DNA of 64,000 nucleotides, from the NCBI GenBank assembly GCA_934454405.1, contig CAKSFN010000011.1, positions 29,994-93,993 on the forward strand, given 5' to 3'. Source of the DNA: an uncultured Eubacteriales bacterium. GTDB taxonomy: Bacteria > Bacillota > Clostridia > Oscillospirales > UBA644. The notes beneath the pieces were generated by a model. It was not told the origin of the DNA. It saw only the letters and a program-made list of their open reading frames with translations, and searched no databases. The position numbers were made by a program, and so were the translations under genes. How positions within the stretch are numbered: position 1 is the first letter of the stretch; each line of letters starts with the position of its first letter. Positions 33,844 to 43,484 of this stretch are shown here, one piece after another.

Positions 33844-33978
33844 CGAAATTTTTGAAAATATATTCCGAAAAAACCGTGACGCGCGTTTTTTCCGAACTTA
33901 AATCTCTCTTTTTTTCGGGCGGAGCAGCTCCGAAATCCCTCCAACGGTGGCATTTCTTAAAAATATAAGAGAAAATAC

Positions 33979-34007
33979 TTGAAAAACATATTAAATAATG
34001 CTATAAT
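33979..34007 (+). promoter_or_regulatory. SigA-type promoter for the smc operon
   Basis: TTGAAA (33979-33984), 17 bp, TATAAT (34002-34007). Transcription would start near 34014, leaving a leader of about 120 nt and excluding the TTG at 33979 as a start codon. Confidence 0.75.
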
Positions 34008-34134
34008 ATATATCATAACTTCTTATGGCTTTCGCCGCGCTTTTTATCGGCGGCGACGGCTTTGCCGGAACAGGGCTTTTTCGAGCCTTTTCCGGCGTAA
34101 AAGGGTATGCGAAAAGAAAGGACGGCGGTTTCAG

Positions 34135-37100
34135 ATTCAACTCAAATATATCGAATTGCAGGGCTTCAAATCCTTTCCGGACAAGACGGTTATATCGTTC
34201 GGCGACGGCATAACGGCGATAGTCGGTCCGAACGGCAGCGGAAAGAGCAATATCGCGGACGCCGTTCGCTGGGTTATGGGCGAAACGTCCTCCAAGACTC
34301 TGCGCGGACAAAAAATGGAAGATGTTATTTTCGACGGAACCGCGATGCGCAAGCCTCTCGGTTTTGCCGAGGTCTCGCTCGTTCTGGACAATACGGACAG
34401 AACGCTTGACATCGAATATGACGAGGTCGCCATAACAAGGCGGTATTACCGTTCGGGCGAAAGCGAATACTTCATCAACCGCTCCGACGTCCGTTTGAGG
34501 GATATTCAGGAGCTTTTGAGAGACACTGGCCTCGGAAAAACGGGATATTCCATAATCGGGCAGGGCGCGATAACCGAGATCATCGCGGCGAAATCCGCCG
34601 ACAGGCGCGCGCTTTTCGAAGAGGCGGCGGGAATATCGAAGTTCAAGCACAAAAAGGATGAAAGCGTCCGCAGACTTGCGCAGACGCAGGACAATATAAC
34701 ACGTATCAAGGATATAACAGCCGAGCTTGAGGCGCGGCTCGGTCCTCTTGAAAAACAGTCGCAGAAAGCGAGAAAATATCTTGCGCTTCGCGAAGAAAGA
34801 ATGGGGCTTGAACTGACGCTCTGGGTGAACAGGCTCGACGCTATCAAAGAGATCCTCGCAAATGCGGAAAAGCAGACCGGGGAACTTCGCGCAAGCTACG
34901 AAAAAATCGAGCTCGACCTGCGGCAGACGGAGGAAAAGGTCACCTCCCTTACCGCGCAGGGCGAAGAGCTTACCGCGCAGATAGAGCGGATAAGGGCGCA
35001 AAGCAAAGAAAAGGAAGAGACTGTTCAACAGAAAAAGGCGCAGATACTCGTTGCCGAAAACGATATTTCACACGCAAAGAAAGATATAGAGAAAATGACG
35101 GAGTCTCTCGGCAAAACCGACGAGGACGCCGAAAAGAACGCGGCGCTTGAAAAGGCGCAGCTTGAAGAGATCGCGGAACTTGAAAAGAAGCTCGCGGAAA
35201 AGGACGCGGAACTCAGACTGCTTGACGAAGCCGCGGCGGAAGCGGAGGCCGAAAAAGCCGCCGCCGCCGAGACGGAAGCGGAAATTAACGCGGAGATAGC
35301 AAAGCTGAACGATTCGCTGACGTTTTTGAAAGTCCGTCTCGGTTCTCTCGAACAGGCGGAACAGACGCGTTCGGAATACATAAAAGAGCGTTCGCAGGAC
35401 ATCGAGGACGCGAAGGCGCGAATGAAGTCCATCGAGGCTTCCCGCATCGAGACAGAAAAGAGTATCGGGGACGCGAAGGCGCTGCTGAAAGAGAACGAAA
35501 ATGTCGCGGGCGGGTACGACGTCAAACTGAAATCCGTTACGGAAAAGCTGACGTCAGTCAGAAGCGAACTCGGCGCAAAGGCGTCCGAACTCGACAAATA
35601 TCTGAACCGCCGCCAGATACTTTCGGATATGGAAAAGCATTACGAGGGCTTCCAGAACAGCGTCAAAGCCGTTATGACCGAAGCCTCGCGCGGCACGCTG
35701 GCGGGAATAGAAGGCACGGTGTCCGAGCTTATAGACGTTCCGCCGGAATATACGACCGCCGTTGAAACGGCGCTCGGCGGCGCGCTTCAAAACATCGTCA
35801 CGTCCGACGAAAGAAGCGCAAAAAACGCGATAGCTTTGCTTAAAAACAGAAATCAGGGTCGCGCGACCTTTCTCCCGATATCCAATGTCCGCGGCGAAAG
35901 GCTCAAGCTTGACGGCATTGAAAACGAATACGGCTTTATCGGGCTTGCGGTTGACCTGATAACCTATGATAAAAAATACGACGGCGTTATTGCGTCGCTG
36001 CTCGGTAAAACGGTTGTCTGCGACGACCTCGACTGCGCGGCGGCGATAGCAAAAAAGAACGGTTACGCGTTCAGGTTCGTCACGCTTGACGGGCAGCTCG
36101 TCAATGCGGGCGGCTCTCTTACGGGCGGCTCTGCGGCGCGCAATTTCGGCATACTTTCCCGCCGCAACGAGATAGAGGAACTTGCGGCGCTTTGCGAAAA
36201 GCTCGAAAAGACCATTGACGGGCTTGAGGAAAAGGAACGCAGGCTCAACGCGGAGAAAAACTTCGTCGAGGCTTCCGTCGAGGGCGTTCTTGCCGAAAGC
36301 CGCAGGCTTGAAACCGAGCTTGTCCGCTTAAACGGAGGCGCGGCGCATTATCGCGAATACGCGGAAAACATCGCGCAGCAGGAAATCCTGTTGAAGCGCG
36401 AGCTTGAAGCTCTTTCGGAGGCGCGCGGCAGGGAGGCGGACGAAAGAGCGCTGCTTGAAAAGAAATCCGCGCAGGCGGAGCGGGACGTGGCGGCGCAGGC
36501 CGAAAAACTTTCGGCAAATGCGGAAAGAATAAGACGCGCGGACGCCGCGCTTGCGGAAAATACGGAGAAAAAGCATGTAATACTGCTTTCAAAGGCAGAC
36601 ATCTCCAACGCTGTCGAGAACATTTCCGCGCAGATAGAAAGACTGCGCGAGGAAGAGCGGCTCCGCTGTGAAAACGCGGAAAAGATACGCGCCGACATAA
36701 AAACTCTCGAAGATCAGATATACGCTTATGAGCAGGTTATAGTCGTTTTGAACGGCGAGCTTGAGGATTTCGGCAGAGAAAGCGCTGCGGACGAAATTCT
36801 TATCGGCGAAAAGATTGCCGCGAGAGCGCAGCTTGAGCAGCAGGCGAACGCGTTGAGACGCTCCGAAAAAGACCTTTACGACGTGCGCGAGAAGCTTTCG
36901 AGGGAGATAGAAAAGCAGTCCACAAAGTTCGAAGGCGTGAGCGAGGAGAAAGAGACGCTGACCTCGAAGATATGGGAAGAATACGAACTGACTCTTTCCG
37001 AGGCGAGAGAACGCAGAGTTGAGATCCCCGATGTTGCGGAAGCGCAGAAGAAGGTTTCCGCCATAAGGGCTTCGATGAAGGCTCTCGGCGAAGTCAACCT

Positions 37101-37692
37101 CGGCGCCGTTGACGAATATATCGAGGTCAAGGAGCGTTACGACCGTCTTTCCGAGCAGGTGAACGACCTTGTCAAGGCGAAAGAGGGGCTTGAAAAAGTG
37201 ATCGCCGAGCTGACGGCGAGAATGAAGGATATTTTCAGGGAGCAGTTCGGGGTTATAAACAAGGAGTTTGAAAAGGTTTTCCGCGAGCTTTTCAACGGCG
37301 GAAGCGCAAAGCTCGAACTCGAAGACCCCGAAAACATTCTCGAATCGGGCATAGATATATACGTCGCGCCTCCGGGCAAGATAATAAAGCATCTGTCCTC
37401 CCTTTCGGGCGGCGAACAGTCGCTTACGGCGATAGCGTTGTATTTTGCGATACTGACGATACGCCCCGCGCCGTTCTGCCTGCTTGACGAGATAGAGGCG
37501 GCGCTCGACGACGTCAATGTTGTCCGTTACGCGGAATATCTGCACCGCCACGACAAAACGCAGTTCATCGTTATCACCCACAGACGCGGAACGATGGAGG
37601 CGGCAAACAGACTCTACGGCGTTACGATGAAAGAAAAAGGTATTTCCCGTATCCTTGCCATCGACGTCAGCGAAATAGAAAAACACATCTGA
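34135..37692 (+). CDS. smc: Chromosome segregation protein SMC
   Basis: About 1185 residues: the ATPase core of the bacterial condensin, acting with ScpA and ScpB. The N-terminal head has QLKYIELQGFKSFPDKTVIS and the Walker A motif GPNGSGKSNIADAVRWVMGE. Two long coiled coils rich in Glu, Lys and Ala flank the hinge (about residues 510-670, with GGSLTGGSAARNFGILSR after it). The C-terminal head has the signature HLSSLSGGEQSLTAIALYFA and Walker B FCLLDEIEAALDD. Between the predicted transcription start and residue I of IQLKYIEL there is no in-frame ATG, GTG or TTG, so I place the start at ATT 34135, with GAAAGGA about 12 bases upstream. First gene of an eight-gene run to leuS. Confidence 0.93.
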   Translation: MQLKYIELQGFKSFPDKTVISFGDGITAIVGPNGSGKSNIADAVRWVMGETSSKTLRGQKMEDVIFDGTAMRKPLGFAEVSLVLDNTDRTLDIEYDEVAITRRYYRSGESEYFINRSDVRLRDIQELLRDTGLGKTGYSIIGQGAITEIIAAKSADRRALFEEAAGISKFKHKKDESVRRLAQTQDNITRIKDITAELEARLGPLEKQSQKARKYLALREERMGLELTLWVNRLDAIKEILANAEKQTGELRASYEKIELDLRQTEEKVTSLTAQGEELTAQIERIRAQSKEKEETVQQKKAQILVAENDISHAKKDIEKMTESLGKTDEDAEKNAALEKAQLEEIAELEKKLAEKDAELRLLDEAAAEAEAEKAAAAETEAEINAEIAKLNDSLTFLKVRLGSLEQAEQTRSEYIKERSQDIEDAKARMKSIEASRIETEKSIGDAKALLKENENVAGGYDVKLKSVTEKLTSVRSELGAKASELDKYLNRRQILSDMEKHYEGFQNSVKAVMTEASRGTLAGIEGTVSELIDVPPEYTTAVETALGGALQNIVTSDERSAKNAIALLKNRNQGRATFLPISNVRGERLKLDGIENEYGFIGLAVDLITYDKKYDGVIASLLGKTVVCDDLDCAAAIAKKNGYAFRFVTLDGQLVNAGGSLTGGSAARNFGILSRRNEIEELAALCEKLEKTIDGLEEKERRLNAEKNFVEASVEGVLAESRRLETELVRLNGGAAHYREYAENIAQQEILLKRELEALSEARGREADERALLEKKSAQAERDVAAQAEKLSANAERIRRADAALAENTEKKHVILLSKADISNAVENISAQIERLREEERLRCENAEKIRADIKTLEDQIYAYEQVIVVLNGELEDFGRESAADEILIGEKIAARAQLEQQANALRRSEKDLYDVREKLSREIEKQSTKFEGVSEEKETLTSKIWEEYELTLSEARERRVEIPDVAEAQKKVSAIRASMKALGEVNLGAVDEYIEVKERYDRLSEQVNDLVKAKEGLEKVIAELTARMKDIFREQFGVINKEFEKVFRELFNGGSAKLELEDPENILESGIDIYVAPPGKIIKHLSSLSGGEQSLTAIALYFAILTIRPAPFCLLDEIEAALDDVNVVRYAEYLHRHDKTQFIVITHRRGTMEAANRLYGVTMKEKGISRILAIDVSEIEKHI

Positions 37693-37705
37693 AAAGGAAT
37701 CGAAA

Positions 37706-38626
37706 ATGGGATTTTTCAGCAAAATAAAAGAGGGTCTCAAAAAGACCCGCACATCAATAGGAGAGGGCTTCAATTCCGTCTTCTCCGTGTTCCGAAAGGT
37801 TGACGAGGACTTTCTTGAAGAGCTTCTTGAGCTTCTTATTATGGCGGACGTCGGTTACGAAACGTCGGAACGCATAATAGACGAGCTTCGCAAAAAGGCA
37901 AAGCTCGAAAACCTCGACGATGCGGAAAGCGTCAAAGCGGCGCTTGCGCAGATTATCGCCGAAGCCATGCGCGGCGGCAACGAGCTGAAGCTTTCGACAA
38001 AACCGTCGGTCATTCTCGTCGTAGGCGTCAACGGCGTCGGAAAAACCACAACGATAGGCAAGCTTGCGCACCGTCTTGCGGAAAGCGGCAAAAAGGTCAT
38101 CATCGGCGCGGCGGACACTTTCCGCGCGGCGGCGATAGACCAGATCTCGGTCTGGGCGGAAAGAAGCGGAACGGATATTGTCAAACATAAGGACGGCGCG
38201 GATCCCGCGGCGGTCGTGTACGACACGATAGCGGCTGCGAAAGCGAGAAACGCCGATGTTATTATATGCGACACGGCGGGCAGGCTGCACAACAAAAAGA
38301 ACCTTATGGGCGAACTTGAAAAAATAACGCGCGTCATCGACCGCGAACTGCCGGACGCGGACAGGGAGATCATTCTTGTTCTCGACGCAACGACGGGACA
38401 GAACGCCATCGAACAGGCAAAGGACTTCAAAGAGGCGGTCGGCGTTACGGGCGTTGCCCTGACAAAACTCGACGGCACGGCAAAGGGCGGCATAACCATC
38501 GCCGTGAAAGATGTTACGGGCGTTCCCGTCAAACTCGTCGGCGTGGGCGAGGGCATGGACGACCTGCAATATTTTGAGCCCGATGCGTTCGCAAAAGCGC
38601 TTGTCGGCACAGAGGACGCGGAATGA
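37706..38626 (+). CDS. ftsY: Signal recognition particle receptor FtsY
   Basis: A 306-residue SRP-type GTPase that docks ribosome-SRP complexes at the membrane. The short NG-type form lacks the long acidic A domain of E. coli. The N domain is residues 1-90. GTPase motifs are VVGVNGVGKTTTIGKLAHR (G1, about 109), ADTFRAAAIDQ (G2), DTAGRLHNKKNLM (G3), TKLDGTAKGG (G4) and GVGEGMDDLQYFEP (closing loop). It starts 13 bp after smc and overlaps rdgB by 4 bp. smc-ftsY is a conserved Firmicutes pair. Confidence 0.97.
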   Translation: MGFFSKIKEGLKKTRTSIGEGFNSVFSVFRKVDEDFLEELLELLIMADVGYETSERIIDELRKKAKLENLDDAESVKAALAQIIAEAMRGGNELKLSTKPSVILVVGVNGVGKTTTIGKLAHRLAESGKKVIIGAADTFRAAAIDQISVWAERSGTDIVKHKDGADPAAVVYDTIAAAKARNADVIICDTAGRLHNKKNLMGELEKITRVIDRELPDADREIILVLDATTGQNAIEQAKDFKEAVGVTGVALTKLDGTAKGGITIAVKDVTGVPVKLVGVGEGMDDLQYFEPDAFAKALVGTEDAE

Positions 38627-39219
38627 AACAAAAGGTTTTGCTTGCGTCCAACAACGCGCATAAGATAAAAGAGATAAGAGCCGTTCTCGGCGACTTTTTC
38701 GACGTTGTTTCCCTGCGAGAGGCGGGCGTTTTTTCCGACCCCGAGGAAACGGGAAAAACGTTTGAGGAAAACGCCCGTATAAAAGCGGTTGCGGGAATGA
38801 AGGCGAGCGGAATGCCGTGCATCGCGGACGACAGCGGACTTGAAGTTTTCGCGCTTGACTTTCGTCCCGGCGTTATGAGCGCAAGATACGCGGGCGGACA
38901 CGGCGACGACGGGGCGAACAACGCAAAACTGCTTGCGGAGCTTGCGGACAAAAAAGACCGCTCTGCGCGCTATGTCTGCGTTATATGTATGGCTCTTCCC
39001 GACGGTCGCGAAATCGAGGCGCGGGGGGAGTGTTACGGCGAGATACTGAAAGAGAAGCGCGGCAGCGGCGGCTTCGGATACGACCCGTTGTTTTACTTTC
39101 CGCAGAAAGGCAAAACCTTCGCGGAGATCTCCGCGGAAGAAAAAAACGAGGTCAGCCACAGAAGCGCGGCGCTTAAAGCCTTTGAAAAAATATGGGAGAA
39201 GGAAATAAATGACAAGTAA
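38623..39219 (+). CDS. rdgB: XTP/dITP pyrophosphatase (RdgB/HAM1)
   Basis: A 198-residue house-cleaning enzyme that hydrolyses dITP, XTP and ITP to monophosphates, keeping deaminated purines out of DNA and RNA. Conserved blocks are LLASNNAHKIKEIRAVL (N-terminus), EETGKTFEENARIKA, CIADDSGLEVFAL (catalytic Asp), RYAGGHGDD, GGFGYDPLFYFPQKGKTFAE and EVSHRSAALKAF. It overlaps ftsY by 4 bp and the yhbY gene by 11 bp, so all three should be translationally coupled. Confidence 0.95.
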   Translation: MKQKVLLASNNAHKIKEIRAVLGDFFDVVSLREAGVFSDPEETGKTFEENARIKAVAGMKASGMPCIADDSGLEVFALDFRPGVMSARYAGGHGDDGANNAKLLAELADKKDRSARYVCVICMALPDGREIEARGECYGEILKEKRGSGGFGYDPLFYFPQKGKTFAEISAEEKNEVSHRSAALKAFEKIWEKEINDK

Positions 39220-39496
39220 ACAGAGAGCGTATCTTCGCGGACTTGCAAACACCGCGGAAACGATACTTATAATAGGCAAGGACGGCGTGACGGACAATGT
39301 TCTGAAGCAGGCGGACGACGCGATAGAGGCAAGGGAGATAATCAAGCTCAAATGCCTTGAAACCGCGATGATGACTTCGCGCGAGGCGGCGGAGGAGATA
39401 GCCGCAGAAATCAGGGCAGAGGTCGTTCAGGTCATCGGCTCCAAAGCCGTGCTTTATCGTCCGTCGAAAAAGCCGAAGATAGTTCTTCCCAAATGA
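39209..39496 (+). CDS. yhbY: YhbY/CRM-domain RNA-binding protein
   Basis: A 95-residue protein consisting of one CRM domain. It shows the YhbY pattern TSKQRAYLRGLANTAETILIIGKDGVT at the N-terminus (split here by register), then the REIIKLKCLETA strand and the VQVIGSKAVLYRPS core containing the GxxG-like loop. YhbY associates with pre-50S ribosomal particles and probably helps assembly. It overlaps rdgB by 11 bp and nadD by 4 bp; yhbY next to nadD-yqeK-rsfS is a common Firmicutes arrangement. Confidence 0.93.
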   Translation: MTSKQRAYLRGLANTAETILIIGKDGVTDNVLKQADDAIEAREIIKLKCLETAMMTSREAAEEIAAEIRAEVVQVIGSKAVLYRPSKKPKIVLPK

Positions 39497-40107
39497 GGAC
39501 GGGACTTTTCGGGGGTACTTTCAACCCCGTTCACAACGGGCACGTCGCCGCGATGAAAGCGTTTTGCGCAGCGGCAAGGCTTGACAGGCTCATCGTTATG
39601 CCTGCGGGAACGCCGCCGCACAAGCGGTTTGAACGTGAAGTGTCGGACGCGGACAGGCTCGAAATGCTGAAACTTGCGGCAGGCACGCTCGGCGAGGTCA
39701 GCGATTACGAGATGAAAAAAGAGGGGAAAAGCTACACGGTGGAAACGCTTGAATATCTGCAAAGCGTTTATCCGAATGACGATTTCTTCCTTTATATGGG
39801 CTCCGATATGCTTCTCGGCTTCGAAACCTGCTGGAAACGCGCGGAGGACATTATGAAAATGTGTTCGATAGCCGCGTTTTCCCGAACGGGCGACGATTTT
39901 GAACGATTGAAAGAGTATGCCGGGCGCCTGAAAAAAGAATACGGCGCAGGAATAGAGGTTTTCGGGTATAAGCCCGTCGTAGTCAGCTCTTCTCAGATCC
40001 GCGCCATGCTTGCGCGGGGAGAGGATATTTCCGGACTTGTTCCGAAAGCGGTCTGCGAATATATTAAAGAAAAAGGGCTTTATCGGGGAGGCGGAAAAAA
40101 TGGCTGA
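39493..40107 (+). CDS. nadD: Nicotinate-nucleotide adenylyltransferase
   Basis: A 204-residue enzyme that makes nicotinic acid adenine dinucleotide from nicotinate mononucleotide and ATP in NAD synthesis. The nucleotidyltransferase motif GLFGGTFNPVHNGHVAAMKA (residues 4-23) contains the H-x-G-H-type site. FLYMGSDMLLGFETCW gives the substrate pocket, and VVSSSQIRAMLARGEDISGL is the C-terminal ISSTxIR-type motif. It starts in an ATGA overlap with yhbY and overlaps yqeK by 8 bp. Confidence 0.96.
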   Translation: MRTGLFGGTFNPVHNGHVAAMKAFCAAARLDRLIVMPAGTPPHKRFEREVSDADRLEMLKLAAGTLGEVSDYEMKKEGKSYTVETLEYLQSVYPNDDFFLYMGSDMLLGFETCWKRAEDIMKMCSIAAFSRTGDDFERLKEYAGRLKKEYGAGIEVFGYKPVVVSSSQIRAMLARGEDISGLVPKAVCEYIKEKGLYRGGGKNG

Positions 40108-40693
40108 GCTTTCCGAATATAAAAAACTGCTGAAAACGCTTTTGAAGGCGGATCGGTACGAGCACAGTCTCGGCGCGTCGGAAACGGCGAAAAAGCTTGC
40201 CGAAAGATGGGGCGCGGACGCGGAAAAAGCCGAGCTTGCGGGGCTGCTGCACGACATAACAAAGAATATGCCTGCGGAGGAGCAGCTTGCGATGTTGAAA
40301 AAAGGCGGCGTTACTCTGTCCGAAGCCGTGCTTGCCTGCCCTTTTATATGGCACTCCTATACTTCGGCTTTTTACGTGCGGGACGTCCTCGGAATAAACG
40401 ATACGGAGATTTTTGACGGAATATATTATCATACGACGGGAAAAAAGGGAATGACCCTTTTTGAAAAGATCGTTTATGTCGCAGATCTTGTCGAACCGTC
40501 AAGAACCTACCCCGACGCGAAAAGGCTTTACGCGCTTGCGTTTGAAGATCTCGACGAAGTCGTTTTCGAAAGTGCAAGGTGGTGTCTTTTCAAAAACAGC
40601 CGCGACGGCGGTTATATTTACGGCGATACTTTTGAATTATATAACGAATGCGTTCTGAAACGGAGGGAAAAAGATGAACGAAAAGATTTTTGA
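40100..40693 (+). CDS. yqeK: HD-domain phosphohydrolase YqeK
   Basis: A 197-residue HD-superfamily protein. In the family it hydrolyses diadenosine tetraphosphate symmetrically to ADP. The start is ATG 40100 (GGGGAGGCGG upstream); the longer in-frame start at 40010 would lie deep inside nadD. Metal ligands are visible in YEHSLGASETA, LAGLLHDITKNMP (the HD pair), FIWHSYTSAFYVRD and IYYHTTGKKGM, followed by IVYVADLVEPSR. It overlaps nadD at its start and rsfS at its end, placing it inside the nadD-yqeK-rsfS block shared by many Firmicutes. Confidence 0.94.
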   Translation: MAELSEYKKLLKTLLKADRYEHSLGASETAKKLAERWGADAEKAELAGLLHDITKNMPAEEQLAMLKKGGVTLSEAVLACPFIWHSYTSAFYVRDVLGINDTEIFDGIYYHTTGKKGMTLFEKIVYVADLVEPSRTYPDAKRLYALAFEDLDEVVFESARWCLFKNSRDGGYIYGDTFELYNECVLKRREKDERKDF

Positions 40694-41042
40694 TATGGCA
40701 AAAACCGCGGCGGCAGCGCTGTCCGAAAAAAAAGGACAGAATATTAAGGTTATCAAGGTCGCCGAAAAAACCACGCTTGCGGACTATCTGATTGTCTGCA
40801 ACGGAACGTCTTCCACGCAGATACGCGCGCTTGCGGACGAGTGCGAATACCGTCTTAAACAGGCGGGCTACACGGAGCTGCACAGAGAGGGGCAGCCCGG
40901 CGGCGACTGGATACTTCTCGATTTTAAGGATATTATAGTGCACGTTTTCAGCAAGGAAGCGCGCGCGTTTTACGATCTCGAACGTTTTTGGAAAGACGGA
41001 GAAGAGATCGAAATGGATTTTGACGTAAAAGAGGAGAACTGA
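40674..41042 (+). CDS. rsfS: Ribosome silencing factor RsfS
   Basis: A 122-residue protein of the Iojap/RsfS family, which binds ribosomal protein L14 and blocks subunit joining under nutrient limitation. Signature blocks are DYLIVCNGTSSTQIRALADE (about residues 38-57), EGQPGGDWILLDFKDIIVHV and FSKEARAFYDLERFW. It overlaps yqeK by 20 bp, and leuS follows after 6 bp. Confidence 0.96.
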   Translation: MNEKIFDMAKTAAAALSEKKGQNIKVIKVAEKTTLADYLIVCNGTSSTQIRALADECEYRLKQAGYTELHREGQPGGDWILLDFKDIIVHVFSKEARAFYDLERFWKDGEEIEMDFDVKEEN

Positions 41043-41048
41043 AAAACA

Positions 41049-43454
41049 ATGGATTACGATTTTTCGAAGGTCGAAAAAAAGTGGCAAACGCGCTGGGACG
41101 AGAAAGAAGTCTTTGTCGCAAAAGAGGATAAGACCAAAAAGAAGTTCTACGCGCTTGTTGAGTTCCCGTATCCGAGCGGCGCGGGTATGCACGTCGGACA
41201 CATCAAGGCATACGGCGGACTTGAAGTTATCGCAAGAAAAAAGCGTATGGAGGGATATAACGTCCTGTTCCCGATAGGCTTCGACGCGTTCGGGCTTCCG
41301 ACGGAAAACTATGCGATTAAAACGGGAATACATCCCCGTAAAGTGACGGATATGAACATCGCGCGATTTACCGAACAGCTTAAAAAAGTCGGTTTTTCGT
41401 TCGACTGGACAAGGGTTATAGACACGACCGACGAGAATTATTATAAGTGGACGCAGTGGATATTTCTTAAAATGTTCGAGCACGGGCTTGCGTTCCGCGA
41501 CAAAACGCTTGTCAATTATTGTCCGAGCTGCAAGGTCGTTCTTTCGAACGAGGATTCGCAGGGCGGCAAGTGCGATATATGCCATTCGGACGTCGTTCAG
41601 AAATCGAAAGACGTTTGGTATCTGCGCATAACCGAATATGCGGACAGACTTTTGCAGGGGCTTGAAGAGGTCGATTATCTGCCCAACGCAAAATTGCAGC
41701 AGCAGCACTGGATAGGCAAATCGACGGGCGCTTTCGTCGATTTCACGCTTGCGGGAACGGACGAAAAGCTTCGCGTTTACACTACCAGACCCGACACCCT
41801 GTTCGGCGTTACTTTTATGGTCATCGCGCCCGAACATCCGCTTATCGAAAAATACGCGGCGCAGATAAAGAATAAAGAAGCCCTCGACGCTTACCGTGAG
41901 GAAAGCGCGAAAAAGTCTGAGTTCGAGCGCACGCAGCTTGTCAAAGACAAAACGGGCGTTCGCATCGAGGGACTTGAAGCTGTCAACCCCGTCACGGGCG
42001 GCAGCATTCCCATATATATCTCCGACTACGTTATGATGGGCTACGGCACGGGCTCCATTATGGCTGTTCCCGCGCACGACCAGCGCGACTGGGAATTTGC
42101 GAAGAAGTTCGGCATAAACATCGTTCAGGTCATCAAGGGCGGAGATATAGAAAAAGAGGCGTATTCAGGCGACGGGGAAATGATAAACTCCGGTTTCCTG
42201 AACGGTTACACCGATAAAAAATCTTCTATCGAAAGAATGATAGAATATCTTAAGGAAAAGGGTATCGGCGAAAAGGGCGTGCAGTACAAGATGAAGGACT
42301 GGGCGTTCAACCGTCAGAGATACTGGGGCGAACCCATTCCCATAGTTCATTGCCCGCATTGCGGACTTGTTCCCGTTCCTTATGACCAGCTTCCGCTGCG
42401 TCTGCCCAAAGTGGAGAACTTCGAACCGGGCACGGACGGCGAAAGCCCGCTGGCGAAAATAGACGATTTCGTCAACTGCAAGTGCCCGAAGTGCGGCGGC
42501 GACGCAAAGCGCGAAACGGACACCATGCCGCAGTGGGCAGGTTCGTCGTGGTACTTCCTGCGCTACGTTGATCCGCACAACGACAAGGTTTTTGCCGATG
42601 CGGAAAAACTGAAATACTGGATGCCCGTCGATTGGTACAACGGCGGAATGGAACACGTTACCCGCCACCTTATCTATTCGCGTTTCTGGCATAAGTTCCT
42701 TTACGACATCGGCGAGGTTCCGTGTGACGAGCCGTATATGAAAAGAACCGCGCAGGGGCTTATTCTCGGCCCCGACGGCGATAAAATGTCGAAGTCCAAG
42801 GGCAACGTCGTTGACCCTCTTGACGTTGTAAAAAAATACGGCGCGGACGTTTTGAGAACGTATATTCTGTTTATGGGCGATTACGGGCAGGCAACGCCGT
42901 GGTCGGATAACAGCGTCAAAGGCTGCAAGCGTTTTCTTGACAGAGTTTGGGGACTTAACGACCTTGTCAGGGACGGTAACGGCTATTCAAAAGCGCTTGA
43001 AACGCCGTTCCACCGGACGATAAAAAAGGTCTCCGCGGATTACGACGCGATGAAGTTCAACACCGCGATAGCGGCGCTTATGACGCTTATCAACAGTATT
43101 TACGACGAGGGAAGTCTGACGAAAAAAGAGCTGGCGTCGTTTATCACGCTTCTTAACCCCGTCGCGCCGCACATAACCGAGGAAATGTGGGAAATGAACG
43201 GCTTTGACGGAATGCTCTGCGAGCAGAAGTGGGTCGAATACGACGAAGCGAAAACCGTTGAATCGACGATAGAGATACCCGTTTCCGTCTGCGGCAAGCT
43301 CAGAGGCGTTGTTTCCGTGCCTGCCGACGCGGACAAGGACGCGGTGATAGCCGCCGCGAAAGAGGACGAAAAGGTTCAGTCTTTTATCGCAGGCAAAACG
43401 ATTGTCAAAGAGATATTCGTTCCCGGCAGAATGGTCAATATAGTTGTTAAATAA
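41049..43454 (+). CDS. leuS: Leucyl-tRNA synthetase
   Basis: An 801-residue class I aminoacyl-tRNA synthetase charging tRNA-Leu. The HIGH motif reads HVGH within PSGAGMHVGHIKAYGG (about residue 40), and KMSKS is in DKMSKSKGNVVDPLDVVKKY (about 575). The CP1 editing domain contains TTRPDTLFGVTFMVIAPEHP and MAVPAHDQRDWEFA. Two cysteine pairs typical of bacterial LeuRS zinc regions are CPSCK..CDICH and CPHCG..CPKCG. It is the last core gene of the smc operon. No T-box precedes it; control is probably from upstream promoters. Confidence 0.97.
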   Translation: MDYDFSKVEKKWQTRWDEKEVFVAKEDKTKKKFYALVEFPYPSGAGMHVGHIKAYGGLEVIARKKRMEGYNVLFPIGFDAFGLPTENYAIKTGIHPRKVTDMNIARFTEQLKKVGFSFDWTRVIDTTDENYYKWTQWIFLKMFEHGLAFRDKTLVNYCPSCKVVLSNEDSQGGKCDICHSDVVQKSKDVWYLRITEYADRLLQGLEEVDYLPNAKLQQQHWIGKSTGAFVDFTLAGTDEKLRVYTTRPDTLFGVTFMVIAPEHPLIEKYAAQIKNKEALDAYREESAKKSEFERTQLVKDKTGVRIEGLEAVNPVTGGSIPIYISDYVMMGYGTGSIMAVPAHDQRDWEFAKKFGINIVQVIKGGDIEKEAYSGDGEMINSGFLNGYTDKKSSIERMIEYLKEKGIGEKGVQYKMKDWAFNRQRYWGEPIPIVHCPHCGLVPVPYDQLPLRLPKVENFEPGTDGESPLAKIDDFVNCKCPKCGGDAKRETDTMPQWAGSSWYFLRYVDPHNDKVFADAEKLKYWMPVDWYNGGMEHVTRHLIYSRFWHKFLYDIGEVPCDEPYMKRTAQGLILGPDGDKMSKSKGNVVDPLDVVKKYGADVLRTYILFMGDYGQATPWSDNSVKGCKRFLDRVWGLNDLVRDGNGYSKALETPFHRTIKKVSADYDAMKFNTAIAALMTLINSIYDEGSLTKKELASFITLLNPVAPHITEEMWEMNGFDGMLCEQKWVEYDEAKTVESTIEIPVSVCGKLRGVVSVPADADKDAVIAAAKEDEKVQSFIAGKTIVKEIFVPGRMVNIVVK

Positions 43455-43484
43455 ATTTCCCCTGACAAATAACGGGAGGTAAAA

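Noticed and set aside
40590..42077. 495-codon open frame on the minus strand
   Set aside because: Antisense to rsfS and leuS; both sense genes are certain.
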